A stretch of DNA of 64,000 nucleotides from Plasmodium malariae (taxonomy: Eukaryota; Apicomplexa; Aconoidasida; Haemosporida; Plasmodiidae): assembly GCF_900090045.1 (NCBI RefSeq), contig NC_041777.1:1046001-1110000 (forward strand), in the 5' to 3' direction. Below are positions 48,536 through 60,715 of the stretch, piece by piece (the stretch's first letter is position 1; each line of letters begins with the position of its first letter). The notes under the pieces are model-generated. The model did not search any database and was not told the origin of the DNA. It saw nothing but the letters and a program-made list of their open reading frames with translations. A program made the position numbers and the translations under genes.

Positions 48536-48646
48536 ATGAGGAATCCAATTGTTGGGTGTTTGAATACTTTGTCCAATTTTATATCGGACATTTGTAGCGC
48601 CATAGTAAGTTGCGTGGATGGTTCCTTCAGAGCTTTAACATGTTAG
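48536..48646 (+). CDS. Small open frame or first exon, unknown membrane-like peptide
   Basis: ATG at 48536 opens 36 codons reading MRNPIVGCLNTLSNFISDIC, then SAIVSCVDGSFRALTC and stop. The composition is non-repetitive and much less A+T-biased than the flanks, which suggests coding. A good splice donor (GTAAGT, at 48605) follows Ile-23, so this could be the first exon of a multi-exon gene whose last exons are at 51784-52727; both sites are phase 0. No signal peptide rule or known domain is met, but the peptide is amphipathic with spaced Cys. Either a 36-residue peptide or an exon; I cannot decide. Confidence 0.35.
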   Translation: MRNPIVGCLNTLSNFISDICSAIVSCVDGSFRALTC

Positions 48647-49672
48647 TAATAGAAAAAAAAATGTGTAACAAATGGGAAGAAAGCTTTTTTTTTTTTTTTT
48701 TTTCTTTATGTTAAATACAATTAATTAATGAATAAGATGATGATAATGTGAAGAAACAGAAGAATTCCTAATATATGTAACAGTACAAGGATCATACATC
48801 ATATATTTTAGAAGAGTGTTTTTTTATTTTAATTGAGTTTTTTTCTTTTACTGTACTTTTTTTCATAGTGTGTTCACTATTTTACTTTATTACTATATTT
48901 TAATATATAGAATTTTTCATTTATTTCGTTACGTAGATAAGAATTATTGTTGTTATTGTTATTTTTTTTCTTTCTGCTTATGTTATTCGAACTTTTTTTT
49001 TTTTCCCCCTTTGAGTTAAATATTCGTAAACATATATAAAATACTACAACAAAAGTAACTATAGGACTGTTAACATTTTAATATTTTTATTGAAGAATTT
49101 TTTTTCTTCTTTTTAAAAAAAAGTAACATATAGAAATAATGGAAAAATATTTTTTCACTCTTCAACATATAACAGTAACATAGGAATTTTAATAGATTTT
49201 TATTTTTTTGGAGCACTTCAGTTATTTGAGCATACGAACGTTATATCTTTAGTAACCCCTTTTTCTGTCTACCTTCCATGCAACCTTTATAAAATTAAAA
49301 CATAAAATGAATTAAAAAAAAAAAAAAGAAATAAGACAAACAAATGAAATATAAGCACGTGTACTTTTTTTTATAAACATATAAAAGAATGTATATATTT
49401 TATAAAAAAAAAAAATTTTCTCAAAAAGAAATGTAATAAAATATTTTGTAATATTATGAGGTTTTAGAAAATGAGGAAAAAAAAAAAAAATAAATAAAAC
49501 AAAAAAAGTAGTTAATGACGCAATTTTTCCGACAAAAAGGGAATAAATAAAAACATATTTATTTGATAATTGTACAGAATATTAATGAACATAAAAAATG
49601 TATAAATAAATTAAAATACGTGTACATGTTTGTGTGCAGATACACATTTTTTGGTGTTGAAAAGGATGTATC
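48647..49672. other. A+T-rich non-coding stretch
   Basis: Homopolymer-rich sequence (poly(T) 48684-48701, 48994-49005; poly(A) 49315-49327, 49481-49490) with no coding potential. It is either an intron of the 48536-52727 locus or intergenic. Confidence 0.5.
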
Positions 49673-50344
49673 ATGCGTATTTGTGGAAAATGTAAACTTT
49701 TATTTTTATTCTATATAAAAGAAATAAATTCTTCGTATGGGAAGAATAAAGGTAAGAAAAAGGTGAATTTGTTTGAGTATTTACACTTGTGTATTTGTAC
49801 ATATATATGTGCGTACTTGTATGTATATATATGTGTACTAGTATGTATATATGTACATATGAATCATAGCGCCCTGTTTACGCCGTGGTTTAAAACTTCA
49901 ATTCGTATGTGTAGATATATAGAGACCTTTCCTTACATCCATGTATCACAGTATAAAATATTTATTTCTTTTGAAAAAACTTCTTTTTCCATGGAAAATT
50001 GTGTTTACATTTGTATGTATACTGCATACATAGGAGTTATAATATAAATTTTTAATTTTTTATAATTTAGGTGTAAAAGGAAAGAACTATTTTTCATCAA
50101 CTAAATATTATGTTGGTATATGTATATTTATATATTTACATTTGAATGCTTGATTTTTTAGTTAATTTGTTCAACATTGTGTGTATTAACAGTAGTGTTG
50201 TTTTGTTGCTGAGATTATTTATTTTTACGCATGTACCAAGAGATATCGCTTTTGCTTTTTTTTTCATAAAAAATATGTAAATTATTTGTAGGACATTTAC
50301 TAACTTTGCAAATTTTAGCATATTTTGTTTACATGTTATTGTAG
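49673..50344 (+). other. Weak candidate small exons
   Basis: Three short stretches could splice in phase: 49673-49751 (MRICGKCKLLFLFYIKEI then NSSYGKNK, donor GTAAGA), 50071-50115 (VKGKNYFSSTKYYV, acceptor after a T-rich tract, donor GTATAT) and 50292-50344 (HLLTLQILAYFVYMLL, stop). The splice sites are acceptable but the sequence is A+T-rich and unsupported by any family. They may be exons of the 48536-52727 locus, a separate tiny gene, or chance. Confidence 0.18.
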
Positions 50345-51526
50345 TTATTTAATATGTGTAATAGCATCATGGGAAATTGCGATAAAAGATTTAATACTAT
50401 AGTTCTGTTAAAAATTTTCGCTCCCTAAGTACTTTAGCTATAGGAGGGTAAAATATAAAATGAATTATTTTTGCGTATTTATTTTTTGACAAATTTTTTA
50501 TTAATTAAAAAATGTTGTTTATAAGTGTAAAATATAGTATATATCTTCTTGAAGAATTCAGTATGTGTGTTACAAAATGTGGAGTGGTAATTTTTCGTTG
50601 ATCATAGAAGTAAGAAGCAAAAGAAACAACATGAAAAAAAAAAAAAGGAAAATTTATAAATAAAATGAACTGTCATTAAATGAACATTAACGAAAATTCG
50701 CAAGTCAAAATAATTATCTAATGGTAGTTTTTAAAAAGAAAAAAATAGGTTTAATTCATTCTTTTTAATTTTTTCTTTCGTTGTGGGTGAAAATTATATT
50801 AAAAAAAAAAAAAAAAATTGGACAAAGTGGATCGTAAGAAATAGGTAATCATTGCGTAATTTATATTAATAATAGTGTTGTTAAAAAACATTTTAGATAT
50901 AGGCTAATTTTTTTTTTTTTTTAAAAGTGCATTATAATTTTTTTTTTTTTTTTTTTACAAAGAATAAGAATGTATACTTTTCTAATATTTTGGTATATAA
51001 TATGTTTTAATTTTGCACAAATGTGTAATTTACATAGTATTTATTTTTGGTTAAATAACATATAATTGCTTTAATTAGTAAGGACAATAAGAGCTTTTCT
51101 GATGATTTTTATGAATTATAATAATATAATTGTACTATTCAAGGAAATAGGTGGGAGAGGGAAAAGAAAAAAAATGGAAAATTTGGAAAAAATGTATTAA
51201 GAGAAAATAATAACTTGAGAAAGCATTTAGAAAGAGCGTTTTTCTTTATCGAGTTTCGAACAAAATATTTTAGTGTTCGCTTTTTTAGTACAAAGATTAT
51301 TTTTATGTATATCGAAAAAAATGTGTGTATCATTTACACATATTTACAACTTTTGCACTTGCATAGATATAAATTAGTGTGTGTGAATTTAGGAGCTCTT
51401 GATTTCAGAAATAAACATTTAAATATAATAAATAAATTTGCGCATTTAATTTTTTATTTATTTTCCCCATTTTATAAATGTTGTACATTTGCAACAATTT
51501 GGTGCCAAAAAATGAGAAATAGATTA

Positions 51527-51560
<34 letters not shown>

Positions 51561-51783
51561 AAATACATTTACTTATAAATTTATATTTGGGATAAATTAA
51601 TTCTATGAATATTTTTTGGAAATTATAAGAGAAAAATTATTTTTAGAGCATTCATTTTTTATAAATATAAAATTATATATTGGTGTATGTACGAAAAGTC
51701 ATATGTAAGTGAAAAATCAATTGAGGTATTTTAATTAAATGAACAAGTAAAAAAAAAAAATTGATTTTATCTCATAATTTTAG
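50345..51783. other. A+T-rich non-coding stretch upstream of the terminal exons
   Basis: Contains poly(A)/poly(T) (50637-50646, 50801-50817, 50908-50921, 50939-50955, 51530-51559). An open Phe/Ile-rich frame at 51215-51562 has one more complex part (51394-51528) but no conserved features. Probably intron or intergenic. Confidence 0.45.
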
Positions 51784-52727
51784 AAATTGAATTTTATATC
51801 ATTTTTTGATATCCATTTAACAAGTGTTGGACACACTGTCCAAGTAATGTTATCTAGAAGAATGAGTTCAATGAAATATTTTATTTTTTCTTTAATATGG
51901 GTAGTGGTATACGTAAGTATGAACGGGAGGACAGATTTTTTCATTTTATTAATTTCATATGTTTATATGTACATATATATGTGATTGTGTATTCATATGT
52001 ATATTTGTATGTGAGCATGTGGTTAGTGCTAATTTATTTATAGTAGTGTGCTGTGCTAAGAAGCGTGTGTTATTCGTGTAGTTTAGTAAAACAACATTAT
52101 ATGTTTGTGTTTTACATTTATAGAATGAAAGGGCAAAGGACAATTCTTTTCCATTAAATCAAAATAAGTATAAGAATGAAAGCATATTATTTTTATGAAA
52201 ACGATACAATGAATACGAATATATATGTTTTCAGCTTATGTCTTAATGAAGTTTTAATGATATGTTCATAAAGGAAAAAAAAAAAAAAAAAAAATTTGCA
52301 TCTTCATATTAAATATGTGAAAGATCGTATGTTCATCTTTTTATGAATAATTTTTTTTTTTTTTTTTTTTATATAGAAGTTCCAGTGAATTAAACGGACG
52401 TATCTTAAGGTAAAAAATGAGCTAAGGCAAGTTTTTTTTTTTTTTCTTGCTAATATAAAGATTGAGGAAGGCCAGTGAATAATAGTTAACATGTATATGT
52501 TGAATATTTGTTGTGTTAGGCTACAAAATTATTTTTCATATGTTTCTTTTTACAGACTAGACACACCAGAACCATGGGGAGATTCTGAAACATACGAAAT
52601 AAGGACAAGGGATAGGTCAGGTAATTTGATTACTACAGTGTTTAATAGATACGGAGAAGCATTATATTATTATACAAATAAAAAGGAGCGAAGAAAGAAA
52701 AAATCGAGTAAAGGAATAAATTCATAA
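51784..52727 (+). CDS. Last four exons of an unknown small membrane protein gene
   Basis: Exons 51784-51912, 52124-52167, 52377-52409 and 52556-52727 join in phase through GT..AG introns (donors GTAAGT, GTATAA, GTAAAA, GTAATA-like; acceptors after T-rich tracts). Together they read KLNFISFFDIHLTSVGHTVQ.., one probable membrane helix (MKYFIFSLIWVVVY), a polar linker (NERAKDNSFPLNQNKSSSEL), then LDTPEPWGDSETYEIRTRDR, SGNLITTVFNRYGEALYYYT and a Lys/Arg-rich end (KKERRKKKSSKGINS). The chain of four consistent phases and the complex C-terminal sequence make it convincing as coding. The 5' end is not resolved: phase 0 at 51784 would fit the donor at 48605, but that intron would be unusually long for Plasmodium. 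I do not recognise the family. Confidence 0.6.
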
Positions 52728-55700
52728 TTAAGAAGGAAAACAAAGGAAAGGAAATATTAACTATTTTTGCGAAGAATGATTATTTTGTAGATCCATTACT
52801 TTAGAGTCATTTAATTATATGTTTTTGAAAGATTTTATTGTTTTTGTTCATTTTTCTTTATTGCCAAATGAACATACCCCTTCGATGAGGGTCCTTAATT
52901 ATGTATGATATATGTGTATATATAAGCGTGTAAATTAAAGATGGAATAGCGTATGAATGCATAAATGGAATGGCGTATGAATACATGACTGGAATAGCGT
53001 ATGAATACATGACTGGAATAGCGTATGTATACATGAATCTAATGGCGTATGAATATATGGATGAAATTTCGTATGAATAAGTATGTGTACATTAATAAGA
53101 ATATATTTTTCGAGTGATACCCCTGAAGAGCAATTATTAAGATGCTCATAATATGATGTACGTGGGAAAAAATTTTGACAATTTTTTTTTTTTTTTTTAA
53201 ATACTGAAAAATGTTAATAATAATATAAGAACAGTACAAATATAAATTATTTTTAATAAAAGAGCTATGATAAAATTATTGTAAGCGTTATTTATTTTTC
53301 TGCAACAATAAAAATAACAGTATTATACGTATCTGAAATATGTTTTGATGAACTTTCTTTTATTTAATTTTAAAGGATTTGATATATTTGTTACATATTT
53401 AAGTGCATATATATTTGTATATTTATACATATATGTGAATGTATTTTTGTATGTACTACATACAAATGTGTTTTAAAGAAAAATGGCTAATTTTGATATA
53501 CTATATTATAATATATAATATAATTTAATATAATCACGGCGTCGAGGTGTACATAATAAAATAGAAGCATTTAAAACGCAATAACCAATGTATGAAATAA
53601 AGGTATGTACAATGATAATTTTTGTCTTTAATGCAAGTAAAACAAATTATGCACTAATATTATTTAGGAGATGTGATGGTTAAAGATTTGAGTTTATACG
53701 ATAACATTTTTTCTATTAAAGAATAGCATAAAAGTACAATATTTATGAAAAGTATATAATTTTATTAGTGAATTTATGTATTATTTGCGCTATGGAATTT
53801 GTAAATGTATGTATATACAGATATATATGTATGCACTGCCTCCAAATCATGCATATAGCACTTTCAGCAGGAGCTAAAAAAAATGGTACATTTCAAAATA
53901 AAAAATTTCTACATGTTATATAATTGTTTATTTTTGTTTTTTTATTAAAATATAGCATCCATATCATATATGTATAAATTATAAATAGCGTATATTTGTC
54001 CTGGAAGTTACGCTAGAAAAAAAAAAAAAAAGTTTAGTAATATAACAAAATTACAGATAATTTAAATAAATAGTTATCAAGCAACATAAATGTATATATT
54101 AATATATATAAAAATAAAAAAAAAATGTATAAATATATAGGTTATTAAAAAAAAAAAATTAGCTAATATTTATAGTTAGTAATAAAAAAAAAATTTTTAT
54201 CTTAAATATTTTTATATAATACAGTTGATACACTTCAATCGTATTATATACAGCAGTAAACATTATTATATATATATACGTAATATATATGTGCACCTAA
54301 TTCGGAAGTGCTCAATATGAAATATATTTCTATTATGCATGCGAATAGCTATTTTTAAATATATTAATTGGTTTTTAACTATTAATGATTATATGCATAC
54401 TACATAAAGCACATCCATAAATGTTCGCGTAGTATGTATATAGTGAACAAACTTTTGACAGTATTTTTAGCAATACAAAAATTTTTATTGATTTACATAA
54501 ATAGGCATAAAAAAAAACATAATAGAAATAAACATATAACGTTGGGGATTTTTGATCCCGCAGGTAATCTGGGCGTAACTAGTTTATTTTTTTTTCTCAA
54601 AATTAAAATTTTAAAAATAAATTTTCAAAAATTTTTTAAAAAATTTTTTGAGCATATTTTTTTTATATAATTTTGAGAATACTTTATATATTAATAAATG
54701 TTAAATTAAGAATAATAAAATAATTGGATTAATAATTGAATATCTCAAAAAAAGCATTTTAAAAAAACAATTTTTTAATCATTATTTAATTTTAAGAAAA
54801 TTTACTCATTTTTATTAGTAATTTATAAAGTTTTAAAAAGAAACTGAATGTGTGATTTTCAAATAAAAAATTTTAAACACATTTTAAATTTTGCAATTAA
54901 ATTTCTTATAAATGTTAAGTTATTTTTTTGATTATAATTTTAAAAAATATTTTAAGTATTTTATTAATAATTTATGAATGTTATAATTGCAAAAAGTAAT
55001 TTATAATTATTAACAACAAAAAAAACAATATTATTTTATTTATATATTTTATATATCAGTAAAAATCACTTTTTAACATAGTTAATTTTAAAAAGAAATT
55101 ATAAATAGCAAAATAATTTTGCATTTTAAAATTTTACAAGTAAACATTATTTATAAATAATACGATAATTTTATGAAATAGTTTTACTATATATTATATT
55201 ATAATAAATGAACTTATCAATTTTATTATAAAATATCATTTAAAAATAATATATAATTTGTCATATATGTTATTATTGTATATCCAATTTTGCGTTATAT
55301 ATTATGTATAGAGGTATCTTCATATTTTTTATTCATTAAATTTATAAAAACATTCAAAAATTATATATAAATGATTTATAAATTAATTTTTTAAATGTAT
55401 TATTTTTATCGTTACAAATATTAAATTTTATAAAGTTATATATATTATTTCTGTTTTGTGCTTTACATTCCATATATACAAATTATTCCATTATATATAT
55501 TTATACATATATTTTTTTACTATTCATAAAAAATAGTTATTATATATTCTATAATATTGTTGTACATTATTTATTATAATAGTTTTCAAAGCTTTTATAA
55601 TGTTTTACAAGATTATTATAAAACAAATATAAAATAATTACATTAGCACAATATCCTTTTGTTTAATTACGTATAATTTCATATTTATGTAATGAATAAT

Positions 55701-57561
55701 AATGCTGCTTAAAAAACAGTTTATTCTACTATATTTATAATTTTAATAGTTTTACTTTTATAATTTTTAAATGTTTTCATATTTTTGTATATTTTTATAT
55801 TTGCTTATCTTTATAGTAATAAAACAAAATATTACATTATAATGCCATAATTGAAAAAAAATTAATTATTCTTTATGTTAATTAAATACCATTAATACAA
55901 TTGCACAAATATAATAATTACATAATATAAAATTACATAACTTTTTATTTATTTATGTATGTTTCTTCATATTTGCTTTATTTTATACACCTGTTTTTTC
56001 ACATATGCATCATGTATAATATTTTTTCATTTTTTTTATGTACTTTTTATTTTTATAATTATGCAAAATAAAGTAAAATAGAAAGTCTTAATTATTATAT
56101 AATAATATATCCATGACATATAATTAAATGGTAACATATATATAAAAAATGTATATTTAGTATTTTTTAATCATTACATTTCTATGTCAGAAATTTAATA
56201 AAAGAAATTTCAAAGTAAGACAATTAAAAATATTAAATTTATTTTTTTTCGAAGTGCAGGAGTGTATATTCATTAAAATAAAAATATATAACTAGTAAAA
56301 TAAGTATACAACGCGACATACATCATTATATTTGTATTATGGTTATTTCATGTATAATTTTTATATATTTAATTATCTTTGTTGCTATATAAAAATAATA
56401 AAAATAAAATAATTATTCCATTCTTGCTATCGAACTTTTCATATTATTTAACCGTTGTTAAATAAAATTCATAGTTATCTCATTTCTATTTACTAATTTT
56501 TAAGACAAAAGAAATTTTAAATATAAATGTCTCTTTATTGATTTGTAAAGAAAAAAGTATATACAATCTAATTTAGAAATTGAATAAATGTAATGTAAAA
56601 TGATTATATAGACCATGCTATTGAGAAATTTTCTTCATAAAGATGAAAAATTTCAATGCATCAAAATTAATGTCAAAATAATATAATAAAAATAACAGAA
56701 AATTTATTGTATTAAGTAAAATTGATAATCTGCTAATATTGTATTCTATAAGAATAATTAATTATATATCATCCTTAATGTATCATATAAATGCAATATA
56801 AAATGTGTAAGTTATAAAAAGTATAGCTATATTATATATATGTTATATTTATTTGTTTTATAATACATAAAATAGAATTTAAAATTCATAATTAAGATAT
56901 AATAGTGAAATTATTTATTAATTTTCTTTATTTATAATTTTACTATTATAGTTATTTACGATTTTATACAATTCTATCATGTCTTATGGAACTCACAATA
57001 ATAGTATTTACATATATATATATACTACTACTCATATTTTTACATTTTTTTTAATTGCAAAACTTATAGATACGAATCGTATACAAATAACAGAATTATA
57101 ATAAATAAGTCATAATTCTGTAATATATAAAAATACAGTAACATATTATTATATATAAAACATCAATAATATATAGACATTCTTGTTTATAAATTATATC
57201 TATTTATTTTATAGATATATTATAAACAATATTATATATATTCAATAAAAAAATAAATCAATTAAATATAATTATTATAAAAAAAGCATAAATTCATAAA
57301 TAAAAAAAAATAATATGTATCATATTGTTAAATATTAAAATTTCGGTTATAGCAATAAATATTATTGCACATTAAAAAAATTGTTTATTATATATATATA
57401 TACTGTTTGTGTTTAATTGTAGTAGAAATACTACGATTATTTTGCAATATGTGCGTTATATATTTATTGTATTTAAGCCATTTTTTATAACATTTAAGTT
57501 ATGATATTATCATTGATTTTAGTGAATTTATGTTTTGTTTTTATAATATTATTATATAAGT
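52728..57561. other. Spacer and probable 5' external transcribed spacer of the rRNA unit
   Basis: No protein gene. Up to about 54190 the sequence has the usual intergenic long homopolymers (for example 53178-53196, 54016-54030). From about 54600 to the 18S start, ~3 kb of extremely A+T-rich sequence contains no homopolymer of ten or more, unlike every other intergenic region in the window. Between the two lies a short G+C-rich island with a hairpin (54541-54585). I infer that the transcribed spacer begins near 54.5 kb and that the rRNA promoter is nearby; this is inference from composition only. Confidence 0.5.
52940..53065. repeat. Imperfect 24-bp tandem repeat
   Basis: About five copies of a unit like ggaatagcgtatgaatacat plus gact, downstream of the small membrane protein gene; non-coding. 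Confidence 0.7.
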
Positions 57562-59533
57562 AACCTGGTTGATCTTGCCAGTAGTCATATGCTTGTCTCA
57601 AAGATTAAGCCATGCAAGTGAAAGTATATGCATATTTTATATGTAGAAACTGCGAACGGCTCATTAAAACAGTTATAGTCTACTTGACATTTTTTTTATA
57701 AGGATAACTACGGAAAAGCTGTAGCTAATACTTGCTTTAATACTCTTAATTCTTTATGTTTTTTGAGTATGTATTTGTTAAGCCTTATAAGAGAAAAGTT
57801 TATTAACTTAAGGAATTATAACAAAGAAGTAACACATAATAAATTTCGATTTATTTAGTGTGTATCAATCGAGTTTCTGACCTATCAGCTTTTGATGTTA
57901 GGGTATTGGCCTAACATGGCTATGACGGGTAACGGGGAATTAGAGTTCGATTCCGGAGAGGGAGCCTGAGAAATAGCTACCACATCTAAGGAAGGCAGCA
58001 GGCGCGTAAATTACCCAATTCTAAAGAAGAGAGGTAGTGACAAGAAATAACAATGCAAGGCCAAATTTTGGTTTTGCAATTGGAATGATGGGAATTTAAA
58101 ACCTTCCCAGAAGGCAATTGGAGGGCAAGTCTGGTGCCAGCAGCCGCGGTAATTCCAGCTCCAATAGCGTATATTAAAATTGTTGCAGTTAAAACGCTCG
58201 TAGTTGAATTTCAAGGAATCAATATTTTAAGTAATGCTTTGTATATTTATAACAAAGTTGTACGTTAAGAATAAACGCCAAGCGTTATATTTTTTCTGTT
58301 ACATTTTGTTTTATTAATATATATATGCGTTCTTATTATAAAAATGATTCTTTTTAAAATTCTTTTGTATAATTTTTTATGCATGGGAATTTTGTTACTT
58401 TGAGTAAATTAGAGTGTTCAAAGCAAACAGTTAAAACAGTTTCTGTGTTTGAATACTACAGCATGGAATAACAAAATTGAACAAGTCAGAATTTTGTTCT
58501 TTTTTCTTATTTTGGCTTAGTTACGATTAATAGGAGTAGCTTGGGGGCATTTGTATTCAGATGTCAGAGGTGAAATTCTTAGATTTTCTGGAGACAAGCA
58601 ACTGCGAAAGCATTTGCCTAAAATACTTCCATTAATCAAGAACGAAAGTTAAGGGAGTGAAGACGATCAGATACCGTCGTAATCTTAACCATAAACTATG
58701 CCGACTAGGTGTTGGATGATAGAGTAAAAAATAAAAGAGACATTCATATATATGAGTGTTTCTTTTAGATAGCTTCCTTCAGTACCTTATGAGAAATCAA
58801 AGTCTTTGGGTTCTGGGGCGAGTATTCGCGCAAGCGAGAAAGTTAAAAGAATTGACGGAAGGGCACCACCAGGCGTGGAGCTTGCGGCTTAATTTGACTC
58901 AACACGGGGAAACTCACTAGTTTAAGACAAGAGTAGGATTGACAGATTAATAGCTCTTTCTTGATTTCTTGGATGGTGATGCATGGCCGTTTTTAGTTCG
59001 TGAATATGATTTGTCTGGTTAATTCCGATAACGAACGAGATCTTAACCTGCTAATTAGCGGTAAATACACTATATTCTTAAGTGAAATTAGAATATAGAT
59101 AAATTGTGCTAATTTTGATTAAAATATTAGAATGTTTTTTTTAATAAAAACGTTCTTTTCCCTTTTTTTCTTAATTATGCATATTTATTCTTTTTCTTTT
59201 TTCGCATAAGAATGTATTTGCTTAATTGTAAAGCTTCTTAGAGGAACGATGTGTGTCTAACACAAGGAAGTTTAAGGCAACAACAGGTCTGTGATGTCCT
59301 TAGATGAACTAGGCTGCACGCGTGCTACACTGATATGTATAACGAGTATTTAAAAATATATATCTTGTTATGTTATATGTATTTCTATATGTATGCATGC
59401 AAAGAATATATAGTTTTCCTCCACTGAAAAGTGTAGGTAATCTTTTTCAATACATATCGTGATGGGGATAGATTATTGCAATTATTAATCTTGAACGAGG
59501 AATGCCTAGTAAGCATGATTCATCAGATTGTGC

Positions 59534-59585
<52 letters not shown>

Positions 59586-59663
59586 AGATATGATGAATTG
59601 TTTGGACAAGGAAAAAGGGTTTTTATTCTTTTTTCTGGAAAAATCGTAAATCCTATCTTTTAA

Positions 59664-59716
<53 letters not shown>

Positions 59717-59718
59717 AA
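57562..59718 (+). rRNA. 18S (small-subunit) ribosomal RNA
   Basis: Starts AACCTGGTTGATCTTGCCAG and ends GAACCTGCGGAAGGATCATA, about 2,157 bases, the usual Plasmodium 18S length. Universal landmarks are intact: the 530 loop (GTGCCAGCAGCCGCGGTAAT, about 58134), GAGGTGAAATTCTTAGATTT (58567), GAATTGACGGAAGGGCACCA (58849), the decoding-site region TTTGTACACACCGCCCGTCG (59551) and the 3' GTAACAAGGTTTCCGTAGGT (59678). It therefore looks functional, not a pseudogene. The variable region at about 58245-58400 resembles the P. malariae diagnostic segment as I remember it, with a few differences. By remembered synteny with P. falciparum chromosome 7 it would be an A-type (blood-stage) copy, but type cannot be proven from this sequence alone. 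Confidence 0.97.
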
Positions 59719-60562
59719 TATTTTTAAAATAATAGAAAAAATAAATTTTTAATAAAAATAATTTTGTTCTCATCTCACAAAAAATACAATAAATAATTTA
59801 AATTCATTTGTAAAACATTAAATGTAATTAGAAAATTTAAAATTCTTCTCTTTATATTTTTCAATTGAGTTTAATTATTTATTATTTTTTTGAAAATAAA
59901 ATTATTTTGAATAGTTTTAATAAATCAATTTTTATAATATTAATTTATAAAATTTTTACATTATACAAAATAAAGTTAGTTATATATTAATTATATGTTA
60001 AATATATAATTTTATATAAATATATATAATATATCTATATAATATTGTATATTGTTATATTATATAAATTTTGAAAAGCAATATTTTTAGAATTTATATA
60101 TAAGAATTTAACTAATAATTAGTTTCTTCTAGTATTATTATATAAAATAATAAAATATATAATATTAATTTATATATTATTTAATTTAATATAAAATGTA
60201 GAATTTTTGATATATTTTTAATGTGTGTAATTGGTTACAAAAATATGTATTAAATTTTTTATAATTATTTAAAATCTTTTTATAAATGTTATTTTTGTTT
60301 ATGACATTATTATAAAAAAGATAAAAATATTTTAATAAAAATTATATATATATTATTTATTATTATATAATTATTTATTAAATAAAATAGATAATGCTTA
60401 GTAATGTAAATATAAATTTAAATTTTTAATATATTTTTATAATACTTTTTTTAAAGGGGGTTATTTAAATATAAAGCAATATTTTTTTTATCTAAATTTA
60501 TTAATTTTTAAAATATTAAATTTAAGTAATTTCAATAAAGAAATAACTTAAATTTTTTTTGC
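59719..60562 (+). other. Internal transcribed spacer 1
   Basis: The ~840 bases between 18S and 5.8S, almost pure A+T, without homopolymers of ten or more. No conserved block is recognised. Confidence 0.85.
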
Positions 60563-60715
60563 ACAGTCTTAACGATGGATGTCTTGGTTCCTACAGCGAT
60601 GAAGGCCGCAGCAAAATGCGATATGCAATGAAAATTGCAGTGACTGTGAATCATCAGAATGCTGAATGTAAGCTACACCAATTTCTTAATGAAATAATGG
60701 TACTCCTTCATAATA
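60563..60715 (+). rRNA. 5.8S ribosomal RNA
   Basis: About 153 bases containing the conserved CTTAACGATGGATGTCTTGG, the GCAGCAAAATGCGATATGCA block, AAAATTGCAGTGACTGTGAA followed by TCATCAGAATGCTGAATGTA, and the 3' GGTACTCCTT expected to pair with the start of 28S (TTAGGAGGGC). Ends are approximate to a few bases. An open frame overlapping it is meaningless. Confidence 0.95.

Noticed and set aside
54600..57561. Centromere
   Set aside because: Very A+T-rich and about 3 kb, but directly abuts 18S, lacks obvious tandem core repeats and is better explained as transcribed spacer.
57940..57965. tRNA B-box-like GTTCGATTCC
   Set aside because: Part of the conserved 18S core; no cloverleaf around it.
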